Below are positions 1 through 7,918 of a DNA stretch of 35,933 nucleotides, one piece after another. A program made the translations under genes and the position numbers. Every line of letters begins with the position of its first letter. Within the stretch, counting starts at the first letter, position 1. Below the pieces are notes generated by a model, which was not told the origin of the DNA, ran no database searches, and saw only the letters and a list, made by a program, of their open reading frames with translations. Source of the DNA: an uncultured Bulleidia sp. (lineage in GTDB: Bacteria; Bacillota_I; Bacilli_A; Erysipelotrichales; Erysipelotrichaceae); the NCBI GenBank assembly GCA_934725105.1, contig CAKVBD010000022.1:1-35933 (forward strand), written 5' to 3'.

Positions 1-2
1 AT

Positions 3-74
3 ATTATCCCGAATTTTTACTTGATTTTCTATAGAGAAAACCTGTTTTTCGGGATAATACATAATTCGGGATAA
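3..74. repeat. Three copies of a TTCGGGATAA element
   Basis: ATTATCCCGAA at 3-13 is the exact reverse complement of TTCGGGATAAT at 48-58, and TTCGGGATAA recurs in direct orientation at 65-74. The spacing suggests a regulator binding cluster or the end of an intergenic repeat belonging to a gene left of the window. No coding sequence is visible in 1-125. The function is unknown; only the repetition is certain. Confidence 0.5.
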
Positions 75-90
75 GTGCAATGAGAGGGTC

Positions 91-114
91 GAAGTAAATT
101 ATTTGATTTACTTC
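91..114 (-). terminator. Possible terminator of the PTS permease gene
   Basis: GAAGTAAAT (91-99) and ATTTACTTC (106-114) form a perfect 9-bp hairpin with a 6-nt loop just after the stop codon of the minus-strand PTS gene. No clear U-tract follows on the minus strand, so intrinsic termination is uncertain and the hairpin may only stabilise the mRNA 3' end. Confidence 0.4.
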
Positions 115-125
115 ACTCTACTCTA

Positions 126-1490
126 TCATGCTTCTTCTCTATTAGAAGCAATGACGAATGGTGTATATACTAATGTAGAAACACCAACGATAATGATGAT
201 CTGCCAGAGAGCACCCCATAAATTACCGCCAGAAGCTAAGAATCCAAAGATACCAACTGGAGTTGTCCATGGAACATCAATAACATAAAGTGGACAGATA
301 CCAACAGACTGTACAACATATCCTAAGATTACCGTAGCGAGTGGTGCTAAGAAGAATGGAATACCTAATAATGGATTCATAACCATTGGGATACCGAAGA
401 TGACTGGTTCATTGATATTGAAGATTCCACAAGGAATCGCTAACTTAGCGATAGCTTTGTAGTCATCTCTCTTGGAGAATAACATAATTGCAACCAATAA
501 ACCGATTGTTATACCAGCACCAGATGGGTTAAACCAGCCTGATACGAATGGTGAAGCAATGAGGTTGTAAGGACTTGTTGAACTATAATAAACGCCAGAA
601 GCAGTTACGTCTGTTCCTGCCTGATAGAGTTCAAGGTTCTGTGCCATCATCTTTGTCATGAATGGTGTTGTAACAGCACCAAGTACATTTGAACCGTGGA
701 TACCAAACCACCATAACAGCTGCATTAACATGATAATTACGCAATAGCCTGGTAAACCAGTCATGATATTCTCTACTGGTTTCATGATTGTGGAAATAAT
801 ATCAAATAATGTCATTCCAAACAGGGAAGCAATATATCCAATGATAGAAACACATAGAATAGTGATAATTGTTGGGAATAATACTGCGAATGACTGTGAT
901 ACGTTTGGTGGAACAGAATCAGGAAGGGCAATTTTTAATTTGCCTGATTCAACTAGCTTTACATAAAGCAGTGTTGATAAAACACCAACAAGAATACCTA
1001 CGAATAAACCTGTAGCACTTGTATAAGAAGAAGATACAACATTTGAAATTGTAACTGTTTCTCCACTTTCAGTTGTTGTGGCAGCGGATGTGTTAATGAG
1101 TGTTACAAAGGAAGCAAGTGCGACTGCTGGAACAGTCTTGTCATTTGGATGGCCAATATTCTCGGCGTAATGCATTGCGATGAGAATACAGATAGCGACA
1201 GCCATAAAGTTCATACAGCCATAGTTCGCTGTAGTGAAGATTGGTGTGAGTGCTTCTAGGAATGAGAGTCCTGGAACGTTTGCTAGAGAAATGTAATAAA
1301 TTAATTCTCCTGTTTTTGGATCTGTCACACCACCTGTCTGACAAACAACAAATTGAATCAAAGTACAGAATGCACCCCAGATGACAACAGGCATGTTGTC
1401 AATGAATGAGTCTTTGATTGCGGATAAAACATTGTTTTGTTGCATCTTACCAGCAATAGTAAGAAGGCTGTTCATGAATTTATCTTTCAT
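126..1490 (-). CDS. PTS EIIC permease, lactose/cellobiose family
   Basis: A 454-residue polytopic membrane protein of the lactose/diacetylchitobiose/cellobiose EIIC family (ChbC/CelB type). It would move a beta-glucoside or similar disaccharide across the membrane while the EIIB partner phosphorylates it. The family signature is clear near residues 355-375, with NINEPVIFG followed by a P-x-V-x-N-P-L-x-x-I-P-F stretch. Length is normal. The start follows a good ribosome site (GAAAGGGGA, 7 nt upstream). No EIIA or EIIB gene is adjacent, so the partners must be encoded elsewhere. The upstream LysR operon ends in its own terminator, so this is a separate transcription unit with a palindrome in its leader. 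The sugar cannot be assigned from sequence. Confidence 0.9.
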   Translation of the reverse strand: MKDKFMNSLLTIAGKMQQNNVLSAIKDSFIDNMPVVIWGAFCTLIQFVVCQTGGVTDPKTGELIYYISLANVPGLSFLEALTPIFTTANYGCMNFMAVAICILIAMHYAENIGHPNDKTVPAVALASFVTLINTSAATTTESGETVTISNVVSSSYTSATGLFVGILVGVLSTLLYVKLVESGKLKIALPDSVPPNVSQSFAVLFPTIITILCVSIIGYIASLFGMTLFDIISTIMKPVENIMTGLPGYCVIIMLMQLLWWFGIHGSNVLGAVTTPFMTKMMAQNLELYQAGTDVTASGVYYSSTSPYNLIASPFVSGWFNPSGAGITIGLLVAIMLFSKRDDYKAIAKLAIPCGIFNINEPVIFGIPMVMNPLLGIPFFLAPLATVILGYVVQSVGICPLYVIDVPWTTPVGIFGFLASGGNLWGALWQIIIIVGVSTLVYTPFVIASNREEA

Positions 1491-1529
1491 TTTTAAATCC
1501 CCTTTCTGAATGAAAATTCATGAAACTAA

Positions 1530-1546
1530 TTTACATATAATGTAAA
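1530..1546 (-). promoter_or_regulatory. Palindromic operator candidate upstream of the PTS gene
   Basis: TTTACAT and ATGTAAA form a perfect 7-bp inverted repeat with a 3-nt centre, about 40 bp before the start codon. On the minus strand it overlaps a possible promoter (TTGATT, 17 nt, TAAATT), so a bound repressor would block transcription. The regulator is not identified. The rest of 1491-1655 is very AT-rich and shows no gene. Confidence 0.4.
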
Positions 1547-1625
1547 AATAAATCAATATATTTTTGAAAAAAGCATAAAAATTTTCAAGTGAACGTACAA
1601 AAAACAAAAAAATAATAAAAAAGAA

Positions 1626-1661
1626 GCTAAAAAAATGAGAATTTAAGATAAATACTCATTT
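1626..1661 (-). terminator. Terminator of the LysR-PAS operon
   Basis: Read on the minus strand, AAATGAG and CTCATTT pair around a loop of about 15 nt and run into seven U residues. The stem overlaps the stop codon of the last gene of the operon (1656-1658). Confidence 0.6.
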
Positions 1662-2087
1662 TATGATTTCTGCATTATGGAAATATTGTTGAATGATTTT
1701 GATAGCTTCTACATAAATAGAACTGTCAGCAGAAGTATTGTAGATTGTTTGCTTACCTGAAAGGGTTGTTTGTACGCGGTCTTTTCCATATTTTTGTATC
1801 AGTGATGCATATTTGGGATTGTCTTTTGAACAATACACCGCGTTGATACCATAATAGATTTCATGATCGTTGAACGTGATCTTTTTGCGTGGTAAATCGA
1901 CCAGTACTTCACAACATCCCATATGTGCATAATGTCCTTTGTTTGTGATAAACCCGTTAACATAGCGGAAGTATTTTTTATATGCATAGAAGTATGGTTC
2001 TTCACTGCAAAGAAAAATCAAACAGCCTTGTTTTCGCAACTTGGAGATGTTGATTTCATCTGTTCCATTCCACAATACAATTTGCAT
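1656..2087 (-). CDS. Protein of unknown function in LysR-PAS operon
   Basis: A 143-residue soluble protein that I do not recognise. The frame stays open upstream to 2177, but that would overlap the PAS gene by 86 bp. The ATG at 2087 lies 4 nt after the PAS stop codon and has a GTGGAAAA-type ribosome site, so I chose it. The protein starts MQIVLWNG, has no signal peptide or membrane segment, and has several cysteines (GCLIFLC, a GCC pair, and one in VYCSKD) with a lysine/tyrosine-rich patch near residues 32-40. Tight coupling to a PAS protein and a LysR regulator suggests a role in the same sensory or redox circuit, but that is inference. Confidence 0.7.
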   Translation of the reverse strand: MQIVLWNGTDEINISKLRKQGCLIFLCSEEPYFYAYKKYFRYVNGFITNKGHYAHMGCCEVLVDLPRKKITFNDHEIYYGINAVYCSKDNPKYASLIQKYGKDRVQTTLSGKQTIYNTSADSSIYVEAIKIIQQYFHNAEIIK

Positions 2088-2091
2088 AGTT

Positions 2092-2469
2092 TTATTTTCC
2101 ACGTTTCCAGTATTCTCCAACAGGTTCTTCAGGATGCGTTGTATCCCAGTGAACTTCATGTCTTTCAAAATAGCCAATTACTTTTGCATTGGAATCTCTA
2201 ACTGGTGTAAAGAATTCTCTTTCCTGTTTGATAGGATTGTATGCTTCAAACATTTCGTCACTTCCAGCATCTGCTTTTTCAAGAAAGTTCATGATTTTTT
2301 TCTTTGATTCCTGATTATGACAATTGAAAATACTGTCTCCGATATGGATGCGTTCACCGTAGTGTTGTTTTGCGGTTTTGTTGATGTATTGGATTGTATG
2401 ATTTCTATCACAGAAAACAATCTCATAAGGCAGTGCATTTAAAATACTTTCTAATAATTCGTTGTTCAT
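2092..2469 (-). CDS. Stand-alone PAS domain protein
   Basis: A 125-residue protein that is essentially one PAS sensory domain. It has the typical opening (ILNALPYEIVFCDRNHTIQYINKTA), in which the core strand is followed by Asn-Lys-x-A, and a later stretch, FTPVRDSNAKVIGYFE, that fits the last PAS strands. It resembles the PAS module at the C-terminus of DUF438-type proteins. There is no histidine kinase, GGDEF or DNA-binding domain, so it probably passes its signal by protein contact. Its ATG overlaps the LysR stop codon (ATGA), with AGGAGA upstream, so the two genes are translationally coupled. The bound cofactor, if any, cannot be read from the sequence. Confidence 0.75.
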   Translation of the reverse strand: MNNELLESILNALPYEIVFCDRNHTIQYINKTAKQHYGERIHIGDSIFNCHNQESKKKIMNFLEKADAGSDEMFEAYNPIKQEREFFTPVRDSNAKVIGYFERHEVHWDTTHPEEPVGEYWKRGK

Positions 2470-3350
2470 TTGTATTCTCCTATAAGTTCTTTACAGATTT
2501 CTTTATACTGCTTTGAATATACACTGTTTTTATTCCATAGAAAAGTGGTGTCGTGATGGAGTGGTAAATTCTGGATCTTGATTTCTTTCAATGATCCATT
2601 TTTTAATTCTTCTTCTACAGATAAGCGATACAGAAATGAAATTCCACAATCATTTTTTAACAGTGAAATGATGGATGAGATACTTTCAATTTCTAAATGA
2701 TTTTTAAAATCTAAATATGATAAGTTATATGTTTTTAGATAACTGTCTAATAGATCTCTTGTGCCAGAACCTGTTTCTCTAACGAGTATTCTTTCGTTTA
2801 ATAGATCTTCAATATGATTGACTTTTTGAGAAAATGTATGATTCTTTGCACAGACACAAATAAAGCTATCTGTGTAATACAATAACTGTTCGTATTTATG
2901 TGATGGAAAATATCCTTCAATCAATGCAAAATGGATTTCTCCATTATCTAATTTAGCTAATAGCTGTTCAGCATTGCCATAAATAATATGCATATTCATT
3001 TCCGGATGTTTATTTAAAAATACAGATAATGGCTTTGCTAATGCATATTCCCCGGCAGTAAGCGTAACGCCAAGAACAAGTTCAATCGTAGATTGTTTTT
3101 CCTGCATTCTTTTGATCATGATTTCCTCATCATTGCGAATGACAGACATTGTTTCATATAGAATCTTACCTGCTTTTGTTAATGCAAGTTTACGATCTTG
3201 ATATGTGAATAGCTTTGTATTGTATCGTTCTTCTAGGAAACGAATATGTTGAGATACTGCTGGCTGCGTAATATGTAACTCTTGAGAAGCCTTTGTATAG
3301 TTCATGCATTCGCATACACATAGAAATGTGATAATTCTTTGATCGATCAT
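2466..3350 (-). CDS. LysR-family transcriptional regulator
   Basis: A 294-residue LysR-type regulator of normal length. Residues 1-60 form the winged helix-turn-helix (MNYTKASQELHITQPAVSQH, followed by LEERYNTKLF). The remainder is the periplasmic-binding-protein-like effector domain. The start has GGAGAG 5 nt upstream. It is divergent from the PII-like/antiporter pair, the classical position for a LysR protein that controls both its own gene and the divergent operon. It is followed, with overlaps, by the PAS gene and the unknown gene. The effector is unknown; an ionic, nitrogen or carbon signal is plausible given the PII-like protein. Confidence 0.92.
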   Translation of the reverse strand: MIDQRIITFLCVCECMNYTKASQELHITQPAVSQHIRFLEERYNTKLFTYQDRKLALTKAGKILYETMSVIRNDEEIMIKRMQEKQSTIELVLGVTLTAGEYALAKPLSVFLNKHPEMNMHIIYGNAEQLLAKLDNGEIHFALIEGYFPSHKYEQLLYYTDSFICVCAKNHTFSQKVNHIEDLLNERILVRETGSGTRDLLDSYLKTYNLSYLDFKNHLEIESISSIISLLKNDCGISFLYRLSVEEELKNGSLKEIKIQNLPLHHDTTFLWNKNSVYSKQYKEICKELIGEYK

Positions 3351-3372
3351 AGATACTCTCCATAATAAATTC

Positions 3373-3426
3373 TTATGGATATATCATAATATATAATTTA
3401 ATTTTTTCTATATTATCTCCTATAAT
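3373..3426 (+). promoter_or_regulatory. Divergent regulatory region: LysR-type site and -10 box
   Basis: TTATG (3373-3377) and CATAA (3385-3389) form an inverted repeat with a 7-nt centre, the size of a LysR box, and T76/A88 fit T-N11-A. TATAAT at 3421-3426 is a good -10 box for the PII-like gene at 3458, but its -35 region is weak (TTAATT). A poor -35 next to a LysR-type site suggests activation. Confidence 0.5.
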
Positions 3427-3457
3427 TTACATTCGGAGAAAGAAAAGAGGGGATTTT

Positions 3458-3799
3458 ATGCAGTTATTAGTCCATATTACAAACCACGAAAACGTAGTTG
3501 ATCCAATTATGATCAAACTTGCAAAAGCAGGTTTCCATGGTGCTTCTGTTGTTGATTGCGAAGGTATGTTGAAATCTTTGAATCAGGATAGTGTGGATGC
3601 ACCAACAATTTTTGGTGGATTACGTCAATTTGTAAATCCAGGTCGTCAACAAAACAAGATGATTCTGGTTGTATTAAAAGATGAAGAAATTCAAAATGCA
3701 ATTGATATTATTCATTCCGTATCTGGAGATATGAAATTACCAAATACAGGTATCTTATTTACACTACCAGTTACTAGATGGGAAGTGTCTAAAAACTAA
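3458..3799 (+). CDS. PII-like signalling protein
   Basis: A 113-residue small protein with the alternating strand-helix pattern of the GlnB/PII-like fold. An N-terminal strand (MQLLVHITN) leads to a helix with KLAKAGFHGASVVDCEG, then a variable loop near residues 45-65, and a second strand (KMILVVLKDEE) before the helix IQNAIDIIHSV. It lacks the canonical PII T-loop and lysine-lined nucleotide motif as I know them, so it belongs with PII-like proteins. The ribosome site is GAGGGGA. The antiporter starts 2 nt after its stop codon, so the two are certainly cotranscribed. PII-like proteins next to transporters commonly gate them in response to nucleotides; here it probably regulates the antiporter. 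Confidence 0.7.
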   Translation: MQLLVHITNHENVVDPIMIKLAKAGFHGASVVDCEGMLKSLNQDSVDAPTIFGGLRQFVNPGRQQNKMILVVLKDEEIQNAIDIIHSVSGDMKLPNTGILFTLPVTRWEVSKN

Positions 3800-3801
3800 C
3801 T

Positions 3802-4977
3802 ATGAGTACATTGTTTTATTTAGCTTTAGCAATGCTTGCTGGCTTGCTTATGACGCGTATTACACGTCTAGTAAAGCTTCCAAATGTCACTGCATATTTG
3901 ATTGCAGGTGTATTGATCGGACCTTGTGTATTTAAACTTGTTCCAGAAGATCAATTAACAAATTTCAGTATTATTACAGAAGCAGCTTTAGGCTTTATTG
4001 CTTTCTCAATTGGTGATCAGTTTAAGCTGGATAGCTTAAAAGCCATTGGAAAACCAGCATTGATTATTACTGCTTTGGAATCAATTGGTGCTGTAGTATT
4101 TACGATGAGCATTACATTACTGCTTGGATTTGATCCAATTATTTGTATCATGCTTGGTGCATTGTCAGCTTCTACAGCTCCTGCAGCAACACTCTTGATT
4201 GTGCGTCAGTATAAGACAAGTGGTCCTTTAACAGATATGTTATTGCCAGTTGTTGCGGCAGATGATGCTACGGGTTTGATTGCGTATTCTATCTGCGTTA
4301 ATATTGCGATCAACATGGTAAATCATCAATCATTTAGTGTTACAAATACATTATTACTTCCACTTCTAGATATTGTGATTGCTTTAGCACTTGGTGCTTT
4401 GCTGGGATTTTTGTTAGCATTGAGTCACCGTTACTTTAAGTCTCATACAAACCGTATGTCTTTGGCAATTGCAGGTGTGTTCCTTGGTGTTGGATTGGCA
4501 GATCATTTTGGCTTATCTAACCTGTTATTATGTATGGCAATGGGTGCTGTATATGTTAACTTGAGAGATGATGCGGAAAGAATCCTTGGATGCATTGATG
4601 ACTGGACATATCCATTGTTCATGTTGTTCTTCGTTATCTCAGGTGCACAGTTGAACCTTGCAACTTTACCAAAGGTTGGATTGATTGGTATCGTTTATAT
4701 CATTGCAAGATTCTCTGGTAAGTTTGTTGGATCCTGGCTTGGTGGAACAATTACACATCAGCCAGCAGTTGTGAAAGACAATATCGGCTGGGCTTTGATG
4801 CCTCAGGCTGGTGTTGCGATTGGTATGGCTACAATGGCTTTGGCACAATTGCCTGCAGAATATGGTCAGCCAATTCAGACAGTTATCTTGAGTGCAACAC
4901 TTGTATATGAAGTTATTGGACCGATTGCAAGTAAGAATGCATTGAAGCGTGCTGGAGAAATTCATACAGAAGGATAA
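3802..4977 (+). CDS. CPA2-family cation/proton antiporter
   Basis: A 391-residue membrane protein with about 12 hydrophobic segments and the Kef/NapA (CPA2) pattern. It has a conserved N-terminal glycine-proline region (GVLIGPCVFKLVP), an adjacent aspartate pair in VVAADDATGLIAYS that matches the transport-site DD motif, and a C-terminal pseudo-repeat ending LMPQAGVAIGMA. It probably exchanges Na+ or K+ for H+ at the cytoplasmic membrane. It ends after the membrane domain and has no RCK/TrkA-N nucleotide-binding tail. The PII-like protein encoded 2 nt upstream may supply regulation in trans. The DD pair favours electrogenic sodium/proton exchange, but ion specificity is not proven. Confidence 0.88.
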   Translation: MSTLFYLALAMLAGLLMTRITRLVKLPNVTAYLIAGVLIGPCVFKLVPEDQLTNFSIITEAALGFIAFSIGDQFKLDSLKAIGKPALIITALESIGAVVFTMSITLLLGFDPIICIMLGALSASTAPAATLLIVRQYKTSGPLTDMLLPVVAADDATGLIAYSICVNIAINMVNHQSFSVTNTLLLPLLDIVIALALGALLGFLLALSHRYFKSHTNRMSLAIAGVFLGVGLADHFGLSNLLLCMAMGAVYVNLRDDAERILGCIDDWTYPLFMLFFVISGAQLNLATLPKVGLIGIVYIIARFSGKFVGSWLGGTITHQPAVVKDNIGWALMPQAGVAIGMATMALAQLPAEYGQPIQTVILSATLVYEVIGPIASKNALKRAGEIHTEG

Positions 4978-4983
4978 AAAAAG

Positions 4984-5018
4984 AATGTACCTTTGCGTGA
5001 TGCAAAAGTACATTTTTT
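4984..5018. terminator. Bidirectional terminator, antiporter/MFS convergence
   Basis: AATGTAC pairs with GTACATT, extended by TTTGC/GCAAA around a GTGAT loop, and T6 follows on the plus strand. On the minus strand an A-rich flank becomes a U-run. It serves the plus-strand antiporter gene and lies just beyond the MFS stop codon at 5020. Confidence 0.85.
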
Positions 5019-5019
5019 C

Positions 5020-6168
5020 TTACTTTGTTGAAAGAATGCAATAGATTCCAGCAAGCAATCCAATGCCTGCACCAATATAACCGATAGAACCTAGATTGAT
5101 AAGATCAACTACTTTACCGCCAATGAATGATCCTGTTCCAATACCAAGATTGAAAATACCTGAGAAGAATGCCATAGCAACTGAACCAGCAGCACCTGCG
5201 TGTAAGATGATTTCGGATTGCGCTGCAACGTTAAATGCAGTGGCTGTTAATCCCCAATATGCACATACACATAATAATGAAATCAAAAAAAATGTGGATG
5301 GTTTTAACAGAAACAATACAATCGCAATATTGAGTGTCATGAGACGTAAGAAGCCAACTCTATTTTTTGAGTAGAATTTTGAAAATAGAACACTTCCAAG
5401 AATTCCTGCAACACCAAACATAGATAGGGATAGTGTAATCCATGTATCTGATAGGTTTGCGATGGATGACATGAATGGTTCGATATAGCTGTACGCTGTA
5501 TAGTAAGCCGTCGCAAATAAGAACGATACTATAAAGATACTTACAAGAGATTTATTTTTGAATAGCAGTGGTAACTGGTTGACTTTAAATGGCTCTGGTT
5601 TATCTAGTGCTGGAAATACAATGGATTGGAATGCGAATAAAGCCAAGGCAATGATACCGACAAGAATGAATGTCATTCTCCATCCGAGATATAGTCCAAC
5701 GATTCTTCCAAGTGGAAGGCCAAAGATCATCGCAATGGATGTTCCCGTAACGATCATACTCATCGCAAAGTCTCGATGTTGTTCATCAACAAGCTTTACC
5801 GCAATGACAGATGCAACTGACCAGAAGATTGCATGTGCGGATGCTACGATGAGTCTTGCGATAATTAAGATGAGAAATGTTGGTGCAATGCCTGAAAGAA
5901 TCTGCCCAATTGCGAATACAACAAGAGTGACTAGCAGCATTGGTTTGAAAGATACTTTTGATACAGCAATCATGAGTGGTACAGATAGAATCATCACTGC
6001 CCAGGAATATGCGGTTATCATAATACCTGCCTGTGATTCACTGATGGAAAAGGTAGTAGCAATGGATGTTAATAATCCAATTGGCATGAACTCTGATGTG
6101 TTGAAGATAAAAGCGGCTAACGTCATTCCAATCAATGGCAGCCATTGTTTCATTTCTAGTTTTTTCAT
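5020..6168 (-). CDS. MFS transporter, DHA1 family (AraJ/SotB-like)
   Basis: A 382-residue major facilitator protein with 12 predicted membrane helices. The N-terminus has the family opening EFMPIGLLTSIA followed by an SxxQAGxxITAYSWAV segment, typical of DHA1 sugar-efflux and drug-efflux proteins such as AraJ, SotB and YdhP. The loop between helices 2 and 3 has a weak motif A. The start has GAGGGGAAG just upstream. It is a single gene, convergent with the antiporter operon and divergent from prs. It probably exports sugars, metabolites or small toxic compounds; the substrate is unknown. Confidence 0.88.
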   Translation of the reverse strand: MKKLEMKQWLPLIGMTLAAFIFNTSEFMPIGLLTSIATTFSISESQAGIMITAYSWAVMILSVPLMIAVSKVSFKPMLLVTLVVFAIGQILSGIAPTFLILIIARLIVASAHAIFWSVASVIAVKLVDEQHRDFAMSMIVTGTSIAMIFGLPLGRIVGLYLGWRMTFILVGIIALALFAFQSIVFPALDKPEPFKVNQLPLLFKNKSLVSIFIVSFLFATAYYTAYSYIEPFMSSIANLSDTWITLSLSMFGVAGILGSVLFSKFYSKNRVGFLRLMTLNIAIVLFLLKPSTFFLISLLCVCAYWGLTATAFNVAAQSEIILHAGAAGSVAMAFFSGIFNLGIGTGSFIGGKVVDLINLGSIGYIGAGIGLLAGIYCILSTK

Positions 6169-6270
6169 AATCTTCCCCTCGATTTTTAAAAACAGGAATT
6201 ATTATAGACTTGAAAAGTAAAGAATAACATTAGAAATTGTCAAAAATAATGATAAAAATGCTTGATAGAG

Positions 6271-6298
6271 GTTTCAAAAAAGTACATTTCGTTATAAA
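6271..6298 (+). promoter_or_regulatory. Probable prs promoter
   Basis: GTTTCA (6271-6276), a 16-nt spacer and TATAAA (6293-6298) lie about 55 bp before the prs start codon. The match is moderate; the position supports it. Confidence 0.4.
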
Positions 6299-6352
6299 CT
6301 AATCATGCGTTATGAATCATGTCAATCAGGCATGAAACAGGAGAGGAAAAAA

Positions 6353-7327
6353 ATGGTTAAGGAAACTGTCGTATTCGCTTTAACATCAAGCACTGATTTA
6401 GCAGCATCAATCTGCAAAAAGTTAAATCTTCCACTTGGAAAGATCAAGGTTGAACACTTTGCAGACGGAGAAATTCTTGTTGAACCACAGGAATCAATTA
6501 GAGGAAGATCTGTATTCATTGTACAGTCTACATGTACACCAGTTACAGAACATATCATGGAGGTATTGATCTGCATTGATGCTTGTAAGAGAGCTTCTGC
6601 GGGTGAAATTAATGTTATCATGCCTTACTATGGCTATGCACGTCAGGACAGAAAAGCTGCTCCACGTCAGCCAATTACATCTAAGCTAGTCGCTAACTTA
6701 TTAACAGTAGCTGGCGCAAATAGAGTTATTACATTTGATTTACATGCATCTCAGATCCAGGGTTACTTTGATATCCCAATTGATGATCTAACAGCTGTTC
6801 CTATGATTGGAAGATACTTTGTTGAAAAGAACTTCCCTAAGGATTCTGTATGTGTAGTTTCACCAGATCATGGTGGAGTTGTTCGTGCTAGAAGATTAGC
6901 TGATATCTTAGATGCACCTATCGCTATCATTGATAAGAGAAGACCAAAGCCAAACATGGTTGAAGCACAGAATGTTATCGGTGATGTTGATGGAAAGATT
7001 TGTATCGTTGTTGATGATATCTGTGATACTGCTGGTACATTATGTGCTGGCTGCCAGATCTTAAAGGATCATGGTGCTAAGGAAGTATACGTTGGTATTA
7101 CTCATGGCATCTTCTCTAGAGATGCAATGCAGAAGATTGAAAATTCTGTTATCAAGGAATTAGTTATCTCTGATACAATTGCTCTTTCTAAAGAAAAGGC
7201 AGCACAGACAAACAAGGTTACTGTATTATCCGTTGCTGATATGTTAGCTAATACAATTGATGCAATCGAAAACCATACACCAGTATCTAACGTGTATGAC
7301 GATTACAAAAAAGAAGAAGCTGAATAA
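6353..7327 (+). CDS. prs: Ribose-phosphate pyrophosphokinase
   Basis: A 324-residue PRPP synthase, which makes 5-phosphoribosyl-1-pyrophosphate from ribose 5-phosphate and ATP for nucleotide, histidine and tryptophan synthesis in the cytosol. The family marks are present: the ribose-phosphate-binding loop VVDDICDTAGT, the PYYGYARQDRK region, and DLHASQIQGYFDIP with its conserved Asp-x-His. I start at 6353 because AGGAGAGG lies 6 nt upstream; the in-frame ATG at 6305 has no ribosome site and would add 16 atypical residues. It is monocistronic, with its own promoter and a good terminator. Codon choice looks like that of a highly expressed gene. Confidence 0.97.
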   Translation: MVKETVVFALTSSTDLAASICKKLNLPLGKIKVEHFADGEILVEPQESIRGRSVFIVQSTCTPVTEHIMEVLICIDACKRASAGEINVIMPYYGYARQDRKAAPRQPITSKLVANLLTVAGANRVITFDLHASQIQGYFDIPIDDLTAVPMIGRYFVEKNFPKDSVCVVSPDHGGVVRARRLADILDAPIAIIDKRRPKPNMVEAQNVIGDVDGKICIVVDDICDTAGTLCAGCQILKDHGAKEVYVGITHGIFSRDAMQKIENSVIKELVISDTIALSKEKAAQTNKVTVLSVADMLANTIDAIENHTPVSNVYDDYKKEEAE

Positions 7328-7338
7328 GAATAACAAAA

Positions 7339-7363
7339 ACGTCTCTAGATAGAGGCGTTTTTA
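7339..7363 (+). terminator. prs terminator
   Basis: ACGTCTCTA and TAGAGGCGT form a 9-bp stem with one G-U pair and a very short central loop, then TTTTT. Confidence 0.85.
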
Positions 7364-7369
7364 TGTTGC

Positions 7370-7798
7370 TTATGAATGATTGCTTGCTAAATAATAGAAA
7401 CTTGAAATGAGAAATAGAAATGGAAATGCATACGCGGCATATATCCCTAAAACAAGATAAGCAGAGGATACATAAGAAAATAATGTAGAAAGAATTGTGC
7501 CAATCCAGAGAAACGATAGAAAGATAAACAATATTCTTTTTAATGTTGTATTTGTTTTATCATGTGCTTTTTTACTGTATTCTGGCAGCAAATAAACAAA
7601 AATTGCATAAATGATTGGATCAAGCAATGCGAGAAGAATGATTCGTTTTTCGATGTCATCAAAATAATTGAATGTGGGCTTGCATTGGTTTGTAAATAAG
7701 ATTTGATGATCAAACAAGTAACTGCAAACAAAAAACATAACAATACATAAAGATGTGCTGATGGTCGTGATTGTTGCGTATGATAGCTTCTTTTTCAT
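7370..7798 (-). CDS. Small four-helix membrane protein, unknown
   Basis: A 142-residue hydrophobic protein with about four membrane segments: near residues 6-28, 45-65, 85-110 and 115-138. The N-terminus has MKKK before the first helix, giving an inside-in N-terminus. I do not recognise the family. The start is either the ATG at 7798 (AAGGAAGG 10 nt upstream) or a TTG at 7804 closer to that ribosome site. It is convergent with prs, and its stop codon lies just past the prs terminator. No partner gene is visible, so its role is unknown. Confidence 0.65.
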   Translation of the reverse strand: MKKKLSYATITTISTSLCIVMFFVCSYLFDHQILFTNQCKPTFNYFDDIEKRIILLALLDPIIYAIFVYLLPEYSKKAHDKTNTTLKRILFIFLSFLWIGTILSTLFSYVSSAYLVLGIYAAYAFPFLFLISSFYYLASNHS

Positions 7799-7884
7799 AT
7801 TCAAATTTCCTTCCTTTATTAAAGTATATACGACGAAGTAAAAAAAAAGAAAATGAAATTCTACTCATGTTTGATTTTGAATTG

Positions 7885-7890
7885 TATAAT
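7885..7890 (+). promoter_or_regulatory. -10 box for the GH13 gene
   Basis: TATAAT lies 29 bp before the GH13 start codon. I see no good -35 box at the right spacing; TTGATT at 7871 is too close. The ribosome site is a weak TTGAGGA. The element may depend on an activator. Confidence 0.45.
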
Positions 7891-7918
7891 ACTATCAGAA
7901 AGAATTGAGGAACATATA

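Noticed and set aside
5558..6220. 220-codon frame antisense to the MFS gene
   Set aside because: Shadow frame over a well-supported 12-helix transporter; no ribosome site or recognisable domain.
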